Assembly (NCBI GenBank): GCA_017428085.1
Contig: JAFRRP010000061.1
Span: forward strand, 1-32,431
Source of the DNA: Clostridia bacterium
GTDB taxonomy: Bacteria; Bacillota; Clostridia; Oscillospirales; Acutalibacteraceae
Reading direction: 5' to 3'
DNA: 32,431 bases
Positions within the stretch are counted from its first letter, which is position 1, and every line of letters starts with the position of its first letter. The notes beneath the pieces are model-generated. The model worked only from the letters and a program-made list of their open reading frames with translations. It was not told the origin of the DNA and ran no database searches. Positions 1-6,912 of the stretch are shown here, one piece after another. The position numbers were made by a program, and so were the translations under genes.

Positions 1-1
1 T

Positions 2-646
2 GTCGGTACCCATGCGCACTCCGACCATCTCGGCGGGTTTGACACGATCCTTGCGGATCCCGACGTTTCGGTCGGCCGGGCTTATCTGAAAGTGTACGAC
101 AGCAGCGTGATCAATGAAGAAGAGGTCCGTGAGTGGGACAACCAGGAGGTCTATGACCAGACGGTTGCCGCGCTGGAAGCCAAAAACGTGCCGATCATCA
201 GTGAACCCGACAATACGCCGTTTATGCTCGGCAATTGCAGGATCACGCTGTTGAACACGGAAGACCCGGTACCGACCGGAAAGGTCGGCGAAAACGATCA
301 GTCCCTCGGCGTGCTGGTGGAAACGAACGGCACGCGTGTGTTTCTTGCCGGTGATATGGATGATCTTACCGGCGACGAAACGCGCCTGGCGCCGCAGATC
401 GGCAAGGTGGATCTTTTGAAGGTCGGTCACCACGGCTGCGAAGGCTCAAGCACCCCGGCGTTTTTGCAAACGCTCATGCCGAAGATCTGCGTATTCACGA
501 CCGGTGAATACGACCACAATGTTCTTTCACGCGAACGGATTCAGGATATCTGTCATGCGAAAATGTATTTCACCGCACGCGACGGCGGCGTTCTGGCGCT
601 CCCGGGCGAAAACGGCGACGTCCGCTGCTACGGACAGATTCATTAA
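2..646 (+). CDS. Metallo-beta-lactamase-fold hydrolase, ComEC-like, 5' end outside window
   Basis: The reading frame is already open at the left edge, so the N-terminus is missing. The first codons encode the metal-binding motif H-A-H-S-D-H-L-G-G, the signature of the metallo-beta-lactamase fold. Further on come an AGDMDD segment (bridging aspartate) and a V-G-H-H-G segment (last metal-binding histidine). The order and spacing, and the phrase LLKVGHHG followed by a serine-rich SSTPAFL stretch, resemble the C-terminal hydrolase domain of ComEC/Rec2 proteins and their stand-alone secreted relatives, which act on nucleic acids or phosphodiesters. The metal ligands visible here are intact, so this end looks functional. 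Only about 214 codons are in the window, so it cannot be told whether membrane domains or a signal peptide precede it. The fold call is firm; the substrate is unknown. Confidence 0.85.
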   Translation, partial: VGTHAHSDHLGGFDTILADPDVSVGRAYLKVYDSSVINEEEVREWDNQEVYDQTVAALEAKNVPIISEPDNTPFMLGNCRITLLNTEDPVPTGKVGENDQSLGVLVETNGTRVFLAGDMDDLTGDETRLAPQIGKVDLLKVGHHGCEGSSTPAFLQTLMPKICVFTTGEYDHNVLSRERIQDICHAKMYFTARDGGVLALPGENGDVRCYGQIH

Positions 647-683
647 ATGCATTTCCCTGTGAAGTGAAACGAGAAGTTCCCTG

Positions 684-1187
684 TTGATCAAAAAGCCGCC
701 GCTCCGGTTGATCTTCAGCGGGATCGCCGATACAATAAGAAAAAACGAAAGAGGTGCTGAAAAAGGCTCTCGCCGAATATCCGGTGGATCTGATGTTCTC
801 ACGGGCGATAATATCGCAAGCGCCACGCTGATAAAGCCCTACGCGCGGCTCGCTATGCACCAGTATATGTCCATTCTCGAAAAGCTCGGCACGCCGGTGG
901 TGATGGTTTACGGCAACCACGACGACGAGCGCACCACCGCGAACAAGGCGTATCAGATGTCCGTTTACGAAAAATACAAGTGCTTTATCGGCTGCGCCGG
1001 CGAGGATTTCGGCGAGAGCAACCTGGGTACCTATTATGTGCCGATCTATTCCTCCGCCGATGTAAACAAAATGGTGAACAATATCTGGATGATCGATTCG
1101 GGCACCTACAACGATGAAAACGACCTCGGCGGCTATCGCTACGATAACAACGGCATACAATACGAAAAACAGCAATCATTATTGTGA
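684..1187 (+). pseudogene. Frameshifted and truncated calcineurin-like metallophosphoesterase
   Basis: The frame contains T-G-D-N-I and V-V-M-V-Y-G-N-H-D-D-E, the GD and GNHD metal-binding motifs of the calcineurin-like phosphoesterase family, followed by an S-G-T-Y segment typical of a family branch. The gene is broken. Between 748 and 795 the coding sense is in another frame (KEVLKKALAEYPVDLM) and joins the TGDNI frame only if one G is restored near 795/796, giving D-L-M-V-L-T-G-D-N. That other frame has a stop at 736-738, and the usual N-terminal D-x-H motif is not intact. The C-terminal GHxH motif and its histidines are absent because the frame ends shortly after the ID-S-G-T-Y segment. 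This is best read as a decaying gene, with at least one single-base deletion plus losses at both ends. Confidence 0.75.
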
Positions 1188-1190
1188 ATC

Positions 1191-1223
1191 GGAAAATAAA
1201 AGACACCCATAAAAATGGGCGTC
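1191..1223 (-). terminator. Rho-independent terminator for the minus-strand remnants
   Basis: On the minus strand a 9-bp stem (GACGCCCAT / ATGGGTGTC, one wobble) with a TTTT loop is followed by TTTTATTTTCC. It sits directly after the stop codon of the HEPN remnant (1229-1231) and closes that transcription unit. Confidence 0.75.
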
Positions 1224-1228
1224 GCTGT

Positions 1229-1414
1229 TTATGGGTGCGAATACTGCTTCAGTAAATATGCTTCAATATCCGAAACAAAGCGTTCGGCGCTTTGAATTTG
1301 CTCTGTAACTTCTTCTTTGGAGATCAGGTAAAAGTCGTCGTAGTCGCTGCTTTGCCGGACGTCTTTGAGCGAATCGATGATATGAGAAAGCCATCCTCGT
1401 TTGTTGTGAGCAGG
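1229..1414 (-). pseudogene. C-terminal remnant of a HEPN-domain protein
   Basis: One minus-strand frame ending in TAA at 1229-1231 reads S-L-K-D-V-R-Q-S-S-D-Y-D-D-F-Y, then SKEEVTEQIQSAERF and a final helix. This matches the last two helices of HEPN-domain proteins (the common form is RQ.SDYDDF...E.A...I..A..F......YL). HEPN proteins are often RNases of toxin-antitoxin or defence systems. The frame stays open upstream to about 1450, but the sequence there no longer resembles a HEPN protein, and no start codon with a ribosome binding site is apparent. The catalytic Rx4-6H region is not present. It is inferred to be a truncated gene end. Confidence 0.6.
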
Positions 1415-1506
1415 ACCACCGGAAAAAACGGAGGTTCCCCCTCTACCGGATCCGGGAAACGGATTAATTCACATTCATAGACGCCCTTTTGTTTTCTGCG
1501 CTTCAT
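1324..1506 (-). pseudogene. Unidentified minus-strand fragment overlapping the HEPN remnant
   Basis: This frame encodes about 60 residues beginning MKRRKQKGVYECELIRF and containing PDPVEGEPPFFPVVLL. The proline- and acid-rich stretch reads like genuine protein rather than a shadow frame. It overlaps the HEPN frame by about 90 bases in a different phase, so both cannot be intact. Either a frameshift near 1380-1410 joins the two, or two unrelated remnants abut. The family is not recognised. Confidence 0.3.
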
Positions 1507-1519
1507 TTCTTTAAGCGTT

Positions 1520-1702
1520 TTATCGTTCCGTAAGCGGATTACCCTCTATCTTGTTTGATGCATAAGAGCTTTTCTTTTTGGAGTTTTTCCGCAGTCGGTT
1601 GGTGACCGTCGCCGGCAGCTTTACGGAATCGATCTCAAATCGGTTTTTTTCGATTTGCGTGATGGTGTGCAGAATTTCATTCGTTAAGGTCACTTTGAGC
1701 AT
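1520..1702 (-). pseudogene. N-terminal fragment of a Fic-family protein
   Basis: The 60-codon frame ends in a segment with S-S-Y-A-S-N-K-I-E-G-N-P-L-T-E-R. That is the alpha-inhibitory helix motif (S/T-x-x-x-E-G/N) followed by the NPLT sequence that precedes the Fic domain in many bacterial Fic AMP-transferases. A TAA follows at once and a second stop comes three codons later, so the catalytic HPFxxGNGR domain is missing. The start at 1700-1702 is chosen over an in-frame upstream codon because an AG-rich Shine-Dalgarno sequence (GGAAGAGGGAG) lies in front of it and the upstream codons overlap the promoter. The fragment is intact up to the truncation and sits behind a strong promoter, so a short peptide may still be made. 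Confidence 0.6.
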
Positions 1703-1724
1703 TACTTCAACTCCCTCTTCCAAT

Positions 1725-1753
1725 ATTGTACCATAATCCTCCGTATAATTCAA
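1725..1753 (-). promoter_or_regulatory. Strong sigma-A-type promoter for the Fic remnant
   Basis: On the minus strand TTGAAT (1753-1748) and TACAAT (1730-1725) are separated by exactly 17 bp. The -10 box lies 22 bases before the chosen start codon. Confidence 0.75.
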
Positions 1754-1761
1754 CTTGAATC

Positions 1762-1799
1762 TTCACTAATATTTCACTATTTTTTCACTATTATTCACT
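1762..1799. repeat. Four phased AGTGAA/TTCACT repeats next to the promoter
   Basis: TTCACT occurs at 1762, 1773, 1784 and 1794, that is at steps of 11, 11 and 10 bp, in AT-rich DNA. The block lies just upstream of the -35 box of the Fic-remnant promoter. One-turn phasing puts all copies on the same face of the helix, which suggests a regulator binding array. Confidence 0.7.
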
Positions 1800-1813
1800 G
1801 ATAAAAAGAGGAG

Positions 1814-1960
1814 TTGAAAAAACAGAGTCTCAGCGGAGAACTGCCGGATATATACCGATTGGAGTATGATCCAAAAAAAATGACAGCCATCCATGAAGGA
1901 CGGCTGCATTTTGCTTTCGAGGCTTCTTTTAATAATACTTTTGAATATCTGAGAAAGTAG
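1814..1960 (+). other. Short open frame of unknown status
   Basis: From a TTG preceded by AAAGAGGAG there is an open frame of 48 codons with a plausible composition (…GELPDIYRLEYDPKKMTAI…), ended by TAG at 1958. The AG-rich stretch is immediately adjacent to TTG, too close for a good ribosome binding site, and two stops lie just upstream. It may be the end of a lost gene. No family is recognised and it may not be expressed. Confidence 0.2.
1873..1906 (-). terminator. Hairpin with U-tract on the minus strand
   Basis: A 9-bp stem (1884-1892 with 1898-1906, one wobble pair) is followed on the minus strand by CATTTTTTTT. It lies beyond the primary terminator of the spore-protein gene and could be a back-up terminator. 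It overlaps the doubtful plus-strand frame at 1814-1960. Confidence 0.4.
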
Positions 1961-1996
1961 TCATGATACATAGGAAAAAAACGAGAAAAAGTGCAT

Positions 1997-2016
1997 AAAA
2001 AACCAGACGGTTTTTT
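1997..2016 (-). terminator. Terminator of the spore-protein gene
   Basis: AAAAAACC-GTCT-GGTTTTTT on the minus strand forms an 8-bp stem whose 3' arm is itself the U-run. It lies 23 bases after the stop codon of the SASP gene. Confidence 0.65.
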
Positions 2017-2039
2017 GACACATCCGCACGGTGGCTGGT

Positions 2040-2294
2040 TTAGATTGCCAGCGCGTATTCGTATGTAATCCGTTGGATCTGCCCCGGATTCTTCCAATTG
2101 GAGCGGGTAAAAGTTGTATGTCGTACGGGGCACATGACGTTGACCATCTGGCCGCCGACGGAACCCGCCTGCTTGGAGGTAAGGTCGCCGTTGTAGCCCT
2201 GCTTCAGAGACACGCCCACCTCGTTGGCCGCTTCCATCTTGAATCGGTTGAGAGCGTCCTTCGCGCCGGGAACGAGAGTCTTGTTGCTCGCCAT
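2040..2294 (-). CDS. Alpha/beta-type small acid-soluble spore protein with aberrant C-terminus
   Basis: Residues 1-51 are a textbook alpha/beta SASP: LVPGAKDALNRFKMEAANE, then GYNGDLTSKQAGSVGGQMV. These proteins coat and protect DNA in the dormant spore and are degraded at germination by the GPR protease, whose cleavage region corresponds to the MEAANEV stretch. A good ribosome binding site (AAAAGGAG) stands in front of the ATG at 2294. Family members normally end within about 15-20 residues of GGQMV with a K-x-M-I-E helix. Here a 33-residue tail rich in Thr, Arg, Asn and Tyr follows instead, making 84 residues. None of the three frames after residue 51 gives the normal ending, so this is replacement of the 3' end rather than a simple frameshift. 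Spore expression would need sigma-G; no convincing sigma-G promoter is visible. Confidence 0.85.
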   Translation of the reverse strand: MASNKTLVPGAKDALNRFKMEAANEVGVSLKQGYNGDLTSKQAGSVGGQMVNVMCPVRHTTFTRSNWKNPGQIQRITYEYALAI

Positions 2295-2579
2295 CTTGTT
2301 TCACTCCTTTTCGCAAACCGTTTCGTCGCGTTTGCAATAGTAGTGTTCGCCTGCAATGCATAAATATGATTAGAAACTTTTACCGTTCCGCTGCGTTGTA
2401 TTCTATCATGGCGAAAGAATTATTGTTGAAAAATGATTCAACGGATTGGACCTGCCAAACCAGTTGCGTCGTCGATGTATTGTTCTTCGCAAAAAAGCGC
2501 TTTGATAAACAAATCAGATCGTTTGTTCGTTGTTTTCCGGTCAGATAAAACGATCGTCCGGAAATCCGTCATGATCCGC
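2295..2579. other. Gene-free stretch, AT-rich
   Basis: No frame here has a plausible start with a ribosome binding site or a recognisable product; the short open frames are weak. The SASP gene's promoter should lie within about 100 bases of 2294 on the minus strand. CACTACTA, about 50 bases upstream of its start, loosely recalls a sigma-G -10 box but has no clear partner. Nothing else was seen. Confidence 0.4.
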
Positions 2580-2613
2580 AAAAAAAACAGGATAATCGCG
2601 GCGGATATCCTGT
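2580..2613 (-). terminator. Terminator of the dockerin-protein gene
   Basis: On the minus strand ACAGGATA pairs with TATCCTGT around an 11-base loop (2587-2594 with 2606-2613) and is followed by eight U. It lies about 70 bases after the stop codon at 2683-2685. Confidence 0.85.
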
Positions 2614-2682
2614 CCCTTTTGGGAATATGTGATTTGGGAAATCGAAAAGAAAAACTGTTTTGATTGTAGTTGAGCGCGTTTT

Positions 2683-5600
2683 TCAGACTGCGTTCTTACT
2701 CAAATCTTCCAATCCGACGGCAGCGCGGAGAATGAGGCGAGCGTCCGAAGAGGAGACTCCCGGAGTGCCGTCGACATCGCAGGCAAGGTATTCGGCGGAG
2801 CCCTCCTCAAAACTTTCCAGTCTTACGGATCTGCGCAGCGCCAAACGAGCGTCTGCGGAGGTGACTTTCCCATCGTTATCCACATCGCCCGGTCGTCTTG
2901 TCTGCGGGACAGGCCGCGGATCGGACGGTTGCCCCTCCGCAGTCCCTTGTACGATAACCGGCGTGCCCAATCGTGCGCCGTCCGCTCTGACTGCGTCGAT
3001 CCGAAATACATACTCGCTTCCTGCGTTCAGATCCGGAACGGAGAACTCTTTTTTCTCCGTTTCCCCCACAAGCTTGGTTTCCGATTCTGTGGTGTATTGG
3101 TAAATCTTGTAAACTGCAGCGTCCGGGGAGCCGGTCCAGTTCAGGGTGATCGCCCCGTCTTTTGAAGTGCATGAAGCCACGTCTTTCGGTGTTTCAGAAA
3201 CATTTTGGCATTGTGCGCGGAGAGATGCGGAGCGTAAGCTCACACTTTTCCCTCCCGCGGTTTCCGCCGTGATATAGAACACGTATTCAGAACCAGGATA
3301 GAGGTTTGTGACCGTGTAATCCGTGTTCGCGGTTTCACCCACGAGTACGGTTTCCGTGTCGCTGGTATACCTGTAGATCTTATACTGCGCTGCATTCTTC
3401 GATCCTGTCCAGGTCAAAAGTATGCTGCCGGTGGCTATTGCTGCCGCGTTTAACTCCACTGGCGCGGGCGGAATGCTTTCGCAAACGGCGCGGGCAATAG
3501 TAGATTTCCCGCTCACGCTTTTTCCGTCTTCGGTTTCCGCCGTAACAAAGAACAGGTATTGCGCCCCCGGATAGAGATCGGTGACCGTATATTCCGTTTT
3601 TGCGGTTTCACCCACGAGCACGGTTTCCGTGGCGCTGGTATACCTGTAAATTTTATACCGGGCGGCTTTCTCGGAGCCGGTCCAGGACAAAGAAATGCTG
3701 CCGGTGGCCACTGCGGAAGCCGTTAAATCTGTTGGCGCGGGCGGAATGCTCTCACAAACGGCGCGCGCAGAAAGAGATTTGCTGCTCACATTTTTGCCGT
3801 CTGCGGTTTCCGCCGTGACAAAGAACACGTATTCAAATCCAGGATTGAGATCGGAGACCGTGTACTCTGTTTTTTCGGTTGCCCCCATAAGCACGGTTTG
3901 CGTGGCGCTGGTATATCTGTAGATTTTATATCGCGCGGCTTTTTCTGAACCGGTCCAGGTCAGGCGCAGACTGCCGGTGGCAACAGGGGTGACTGTTAAG
4001 TCGGCAGGGGCGGGCGGTATGCTCTCGCAAACTGCGCGCACAGGAGCAGATCTGCTGCTCACATCCTTCCCGTCTGCTGATTCCGCCGTGACAAAAAACA
4101 GATACTCCGCCCCCGGGTAGAGTTCGGAGACTGTATATTCCGTTTTTGCGGTTTCTCCGACGAATAAGGTTTCCGTGGCGCTGGTATATCTGTAGATTTT
4201 ATATCGCGCGGCTTTTTCTGAACCGGTCCAGGTCAGGCGCATGCTGCCCGTCGATACTGCTGCCGCGTTTACGTTTGCCGGCACCGGCGGAAAACTTTCG
4301 CAAACAGTGCGCGCAGAGAGGGATCTGCTGCTCACATTTTTGCCGTCCGCGGTTACCGCTTTGATGAAGAATACGTATTCAAAACCGGTATTGAGGTCGG
4401 ATACCGTGTATTCGGTTTTTGCGGTTTCTTTCACAAGTACGGTCTCCGTGGCGCTGATGTAGCGGAAAATCTGATAACGCGCCGCATCCTGTACCTTACT
4501 CCACTGTACCCGTATCTTGCCGGTAGCCGTGGGCGTGGCCGTTACGTTCTTCGGTCTTTCTGGGAAGCTGCGGCTCACACAGATGGCGGGATACATGGAA
4601 ATCGCGCTTTCCCATCCGTCTTCGGATACCGCGCTGACACAGAAGTAATACGCCACGTCGACTCCGAGGTCTTCTATGGTGCAGGATGCGTCTTTTGTTT
4701 CCGCGCAGTACACAACGGTATCGGCGTCTTTATATCGGTAAATCCGGTATTTTCCCGCGCCTTCCACCGGCGGCCATTGCAATGAGATGGCTCCGGTCCC
4801 CGCAGACGAGGCCTCCACTCCGTTCGGTACCGAAACGAAAGAACGGCACTGCGCGGAAACGATTTGAGATTCGTCAGTGATCTCACGTCTGCCTTCTATC
4901 GTACGGAAGGCCGCCACGCGATAGGAATAGGAAACGCCGGGCGAGAGGTTTCTGTCTATCAGGGTGGGGGAATCGGAGGTTATCGTTTCTTCCGGCGTAT
5001 CGGCGCCGGCACGGAACCGCTGAAAAATATATCCTTCCGCGCCGTTGACCACGGCAGACTTAACGGTGAGCTCACCGGTGGCGGTGGCTGTCGTTTTAAC
5101 ATGCTGCGGCGCAGGGAGCACGTTTGATATCAGTTGAGACAGATCCGTCAGTTGGATCGCAGGACGGATCCCGTTGTGTGTAACGCCGGGATTATAATGA
5201 TAGTATACTTCCCCTGCCGGCGCTACCATACAAACGTCTTCCGAATGGTATCCCGGCGAACGCAGCAGCCACGGAACGACATACGACTTGTCCTTCCGCT
5301 TGAAAGAAATGCCCTGTATCCCGGCGTAGTCCGTTGCATGGACATTGGCGCGTGTGTCGTTGCTCTGCGCAAGCGCGTAGCCGGAACTTGTCATGTCGTT
5401 ATAGGAGAGCAGAAATACCCGGTCGGTGGAATCTTCAGCGGAAAAACGATTGTTGTAACCGTAGTTTTTCAGGTGTGATGCGGCGATCAGGGCTTTCTCT
5501 TCCTCGGTAAACGCCGTATTGTAAAATACAGAATTCAGCCAGCTTCTTACCGTGGAGGTGCTCCAGCTGTTGGCGGGGATCGTGCAGGCTTGATCTGTAA

Positions 5601-6810
5601 ACAGATAGTAGGTTTTTCCGTTGATCGTTTTACCGTTTTCCACGGGATACAATGAGAAATTGAAAGGCTGGGCGTCCAGTACCATGTCGCACAGCAGCAG
5701 GTTCCCCTCGTTCAGCACCCGCCATTCCACCGGTTCAAAACGGAACCAGTAAACGACGTTCGGCTCATAACCGTTATCATCCTGATAGGAGTAGGATTTT
5801 GTCTGCGGGTAGTAGCAGTAAATGGGGCGGTAAGCGGAGAACGTGACGGCCCGGTATCGCGTGCCGTCCAGAGTGATATCCGCCATTTTCATGTAATCCG
5901 AAACGGTCTGGGTGCCGGGTTCTCCGGCGCCGTAGGAATAACCGCAGGAGCGTAAGGCGCCGGGTTTCAGCGCGGCGTTCAGGCGTTTGATAAGCGCATT
6001 GTCCTTTACCTGCGTCTGTGGGTAGGAGCCGAATACGAAATGCTGTTCCTTCTCAACTGCCGCGGGAAACGTTTCGTCTGTTTTTCCGCTTGGACGCGTT
6101 CCCTGACGGAAGCCGCAGTAATCCGCAAGCATTTCCTGAAGGTTACAGAACTCTCTGGAATTATCGCAGGCAAACGGTTTGCAGAAAAACTCGCTGCCGG
6201 CGACCACGTCGGGAACGGCTCGGACGACGCCTATCACGGGATCGAAAATATAGTAACCGTCGATCAGATGGAACAGGGCGGCGTGGTGGTTGCCGGAACC
6301 GGAATACGCCGTCGAGTCGCCGCAGGAGATCACATACGCCTCAATGCCGATCGCCCGTGACATGACCATACACGCGGAGGCGTAGTTCAGACAGTCGCCG
6401 ATTTTTGTCACCAAAAGCCCGTACGCTTCGCAAACCGCCGCAGCGTCCATGGGCGAGCTGTAGCTGATCGTCTTCCCGAGCGTTTTGTACAGTTCCTCGG
6501 TAACGCCGTTGGGACGATGGTATACGCCGTCTTTCATCAGATACCCGTAAATCGCGCAGACCTTGTCAAAGGTGGACATGTTTGGGGTGAGAATTTTGCC
6601 GAGGATATCCTGCACCAACGTATCAAGCGGCCCGTATCCTGTTTTGACAGGCTGTCCGAGCGGCGTTTCGTTTAGCAGAGCTTCTTTCTGTTCAACGCTT
6701 AATTCTTTCACTGTAAGGTTATCGATAAGGGTCGCTTTAACTGTCAACTTTATATCCGGCACAGCAAAAACCATTGCGATACAAAGCAGTAAAGCAAAAA
6801 CTCGTTTCAT
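2683..6810 (-). CDS. Secreted transglutaminase-like / DUF6273 / 8x FN3 / dockerin protein
   Basis: An exported protein of 1375 residues. The start is taken at the second ATG (MKRVFALLLCIAMVFA...), which has GGGGA nine bases upstream; the ATG 15 bases earlier has no ribosome binding site. Order of parts: signal peptide (1-25); transglutaminase-like core (about 65-210) with likely triad Cys140 (GDCLNYAS), His175/176 and Asp190 (FDP); DUF6273 (about 258-560, from FGSYPQT to NGIRPAIQL); eight fibronectin type III modules (about 565-1295); type I dockerin (about 1308-1370). The first dockerin calcium loop is canonical (DVDNDGKVTSAD); the second (DVDGTPGVSSSD) has Thr where Asp/Asn is usual. A dockerin implies docking to a cohesin-bearing scaffoldin or cell-surface protein. 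The transglutaminase-like core may be a peptidase or crosslinker; its substrate is unknown. Confidence 0.9.
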   Translation of the reverse strand: MKRVFALLLCIAMVFAVPDIKLTVKATLIDNLTVKELSVEQKEALLNETPLGQPVKTGYGPLDTLVQDILGKILTPNMSTFDKVCAIYGYLMKDGVYHRPNGVTEELYKTLGKTISYSSPMDAAAVCEAYGLLVTKIGDCLNYASACMVMSRAIGIEAYVISCGDSTAYSGSGNHHAALFHLIDGYYIFDPVIGVVRAVPDVVAGSEFFCKPFACDNSREFCNLQEMLADYCGFRQGTRPSGKTDETFPAAVEKEQHFVFGSYPQTQVKDNALIKRLNAALKPGALRSCGYSYGAGEPGTQTVSDYMKMADITLDGTRYRAVTFSAYRPIYCYYPQTKSYSYQDDNGYEPNVVYWFRFEPVEWRVLNEGNLLLCDMVLDAQPFNFSLYPVENGKTINGKTYYLFTDQACTIPANSWSTSTVRSWLNSVFYNTAFTEEEKALIAASHLKNYGYNNRFSAEDSTDRVFLLSYNDMTSSGYALAQSNDTRANVHATDYAGIQGISFKRKDKSYVVPWLLRSPGYHSEDVCMVAPAGEVYYHYNPGVTHNGIRPAIQLTDLSQLISNVLPAPQHVKTTATATGELTVKSAVVNGAEGYIFQRFRAGADTPEETITSDSPTLIDRNLSPGVSYSYRVAAFRTIEGRREITDESQIVSAQCRSFVSVPNGVEASSAGTGAISLQWPPVEGAGKYRIYRYKDADTVVYCAETKDASCTIEDLGVDVAYYFCVSAVSEDGWESAISMYPAICVSRSFPERPKNVTATPTATGKIRVQWSKVQDAARYQIFRYISATETVLVKETAKTEYTVSDLNTGFEYVFFIKAVTADGKNVSSRSLSARTVCESFPPVPANVNAAAVSTGSMRLTWTGSEKAARYKIYRYTSATETLFVGETAKTEYTVSELYPGAEYLFFVTAESADGKDVSSRSAPVRAVCESIPPAPADLTVTPVATGSLRLTWTGSEKAARYKIYRYTSATQTVLMGATEKTEYTVSDLNPGFEYVFFVTAETADGKNVSSKSLSARAVCESIPPAPTDLTASAVATGSISLSWTGSEKAARYKIYRYTSATETVLVGETAKTEYTVTDLYPGAQYLFFVTAETEDGKSVSGKSTIARAVCESIPPAPVELNAAAIATGSILLTWTGSKNAAQYKIYRYTSDTETVLVGETANTDYTVTNLYPGSEYVFYITAETAGGKSVSLRSASLRAQCQNVSETPKDVASCTSKDGAITLNWTGSPDAAVYKIYQYTTESETKLVGETEKKEFSVPDLNAGSEYVFRIDAVRADGARLGTPVIVQGTAEGQPSDPRPVPQTRRPGDVDNDGKVTSADARLALRRSVRLESFEEGSAEYLACDVDGTPGVSSSDARLILRAAVGLEDLSKNAV
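3208..4572 (-). repeat. Five FN3-coding units of exactly 273 bp
   Basis: FN3 modules 3-7 of the dockerin protein are 91 codons each, with boundaries at 3208, 3481, 3754, 4027, 4300 and 4573. The central ones share long stretches (TGSEKAARYKIYRYTSAT in modules 4-6) at DNA level too. Every module closes with a cysteine (RAVC, RTVC, RAQC). Exact length and high identity point to recent tandem duplication or gene conversion. Confidence 0.9.
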
Positions 6811-6858
6811 TGATAGTTTCCCCATTTATTCGTTTTTTTTCTTTTTGGAACTGATTGC

Positions 6859-6887
6859 AGTATAGCATTCTCTTCCGGGATTGTCAA
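6859..6887 (-). promoter_or_regulatory. Consensus sigma-A promoter for the dockerin-protein gene
   Basis: Minus-strand TTGACA (6887-6882), 17-bp spacer, TATACT (6864-6859). It lies in the 102-base gap between the DUF4838 gene and the dockerin gene. No terminator is visible after the DUF4838 gene, so some read-through is also possible. Confidence 0.9.
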
Positions 6888-6912
6888 TCGAAAGGAACTG
6901 TCTTTATCATTG

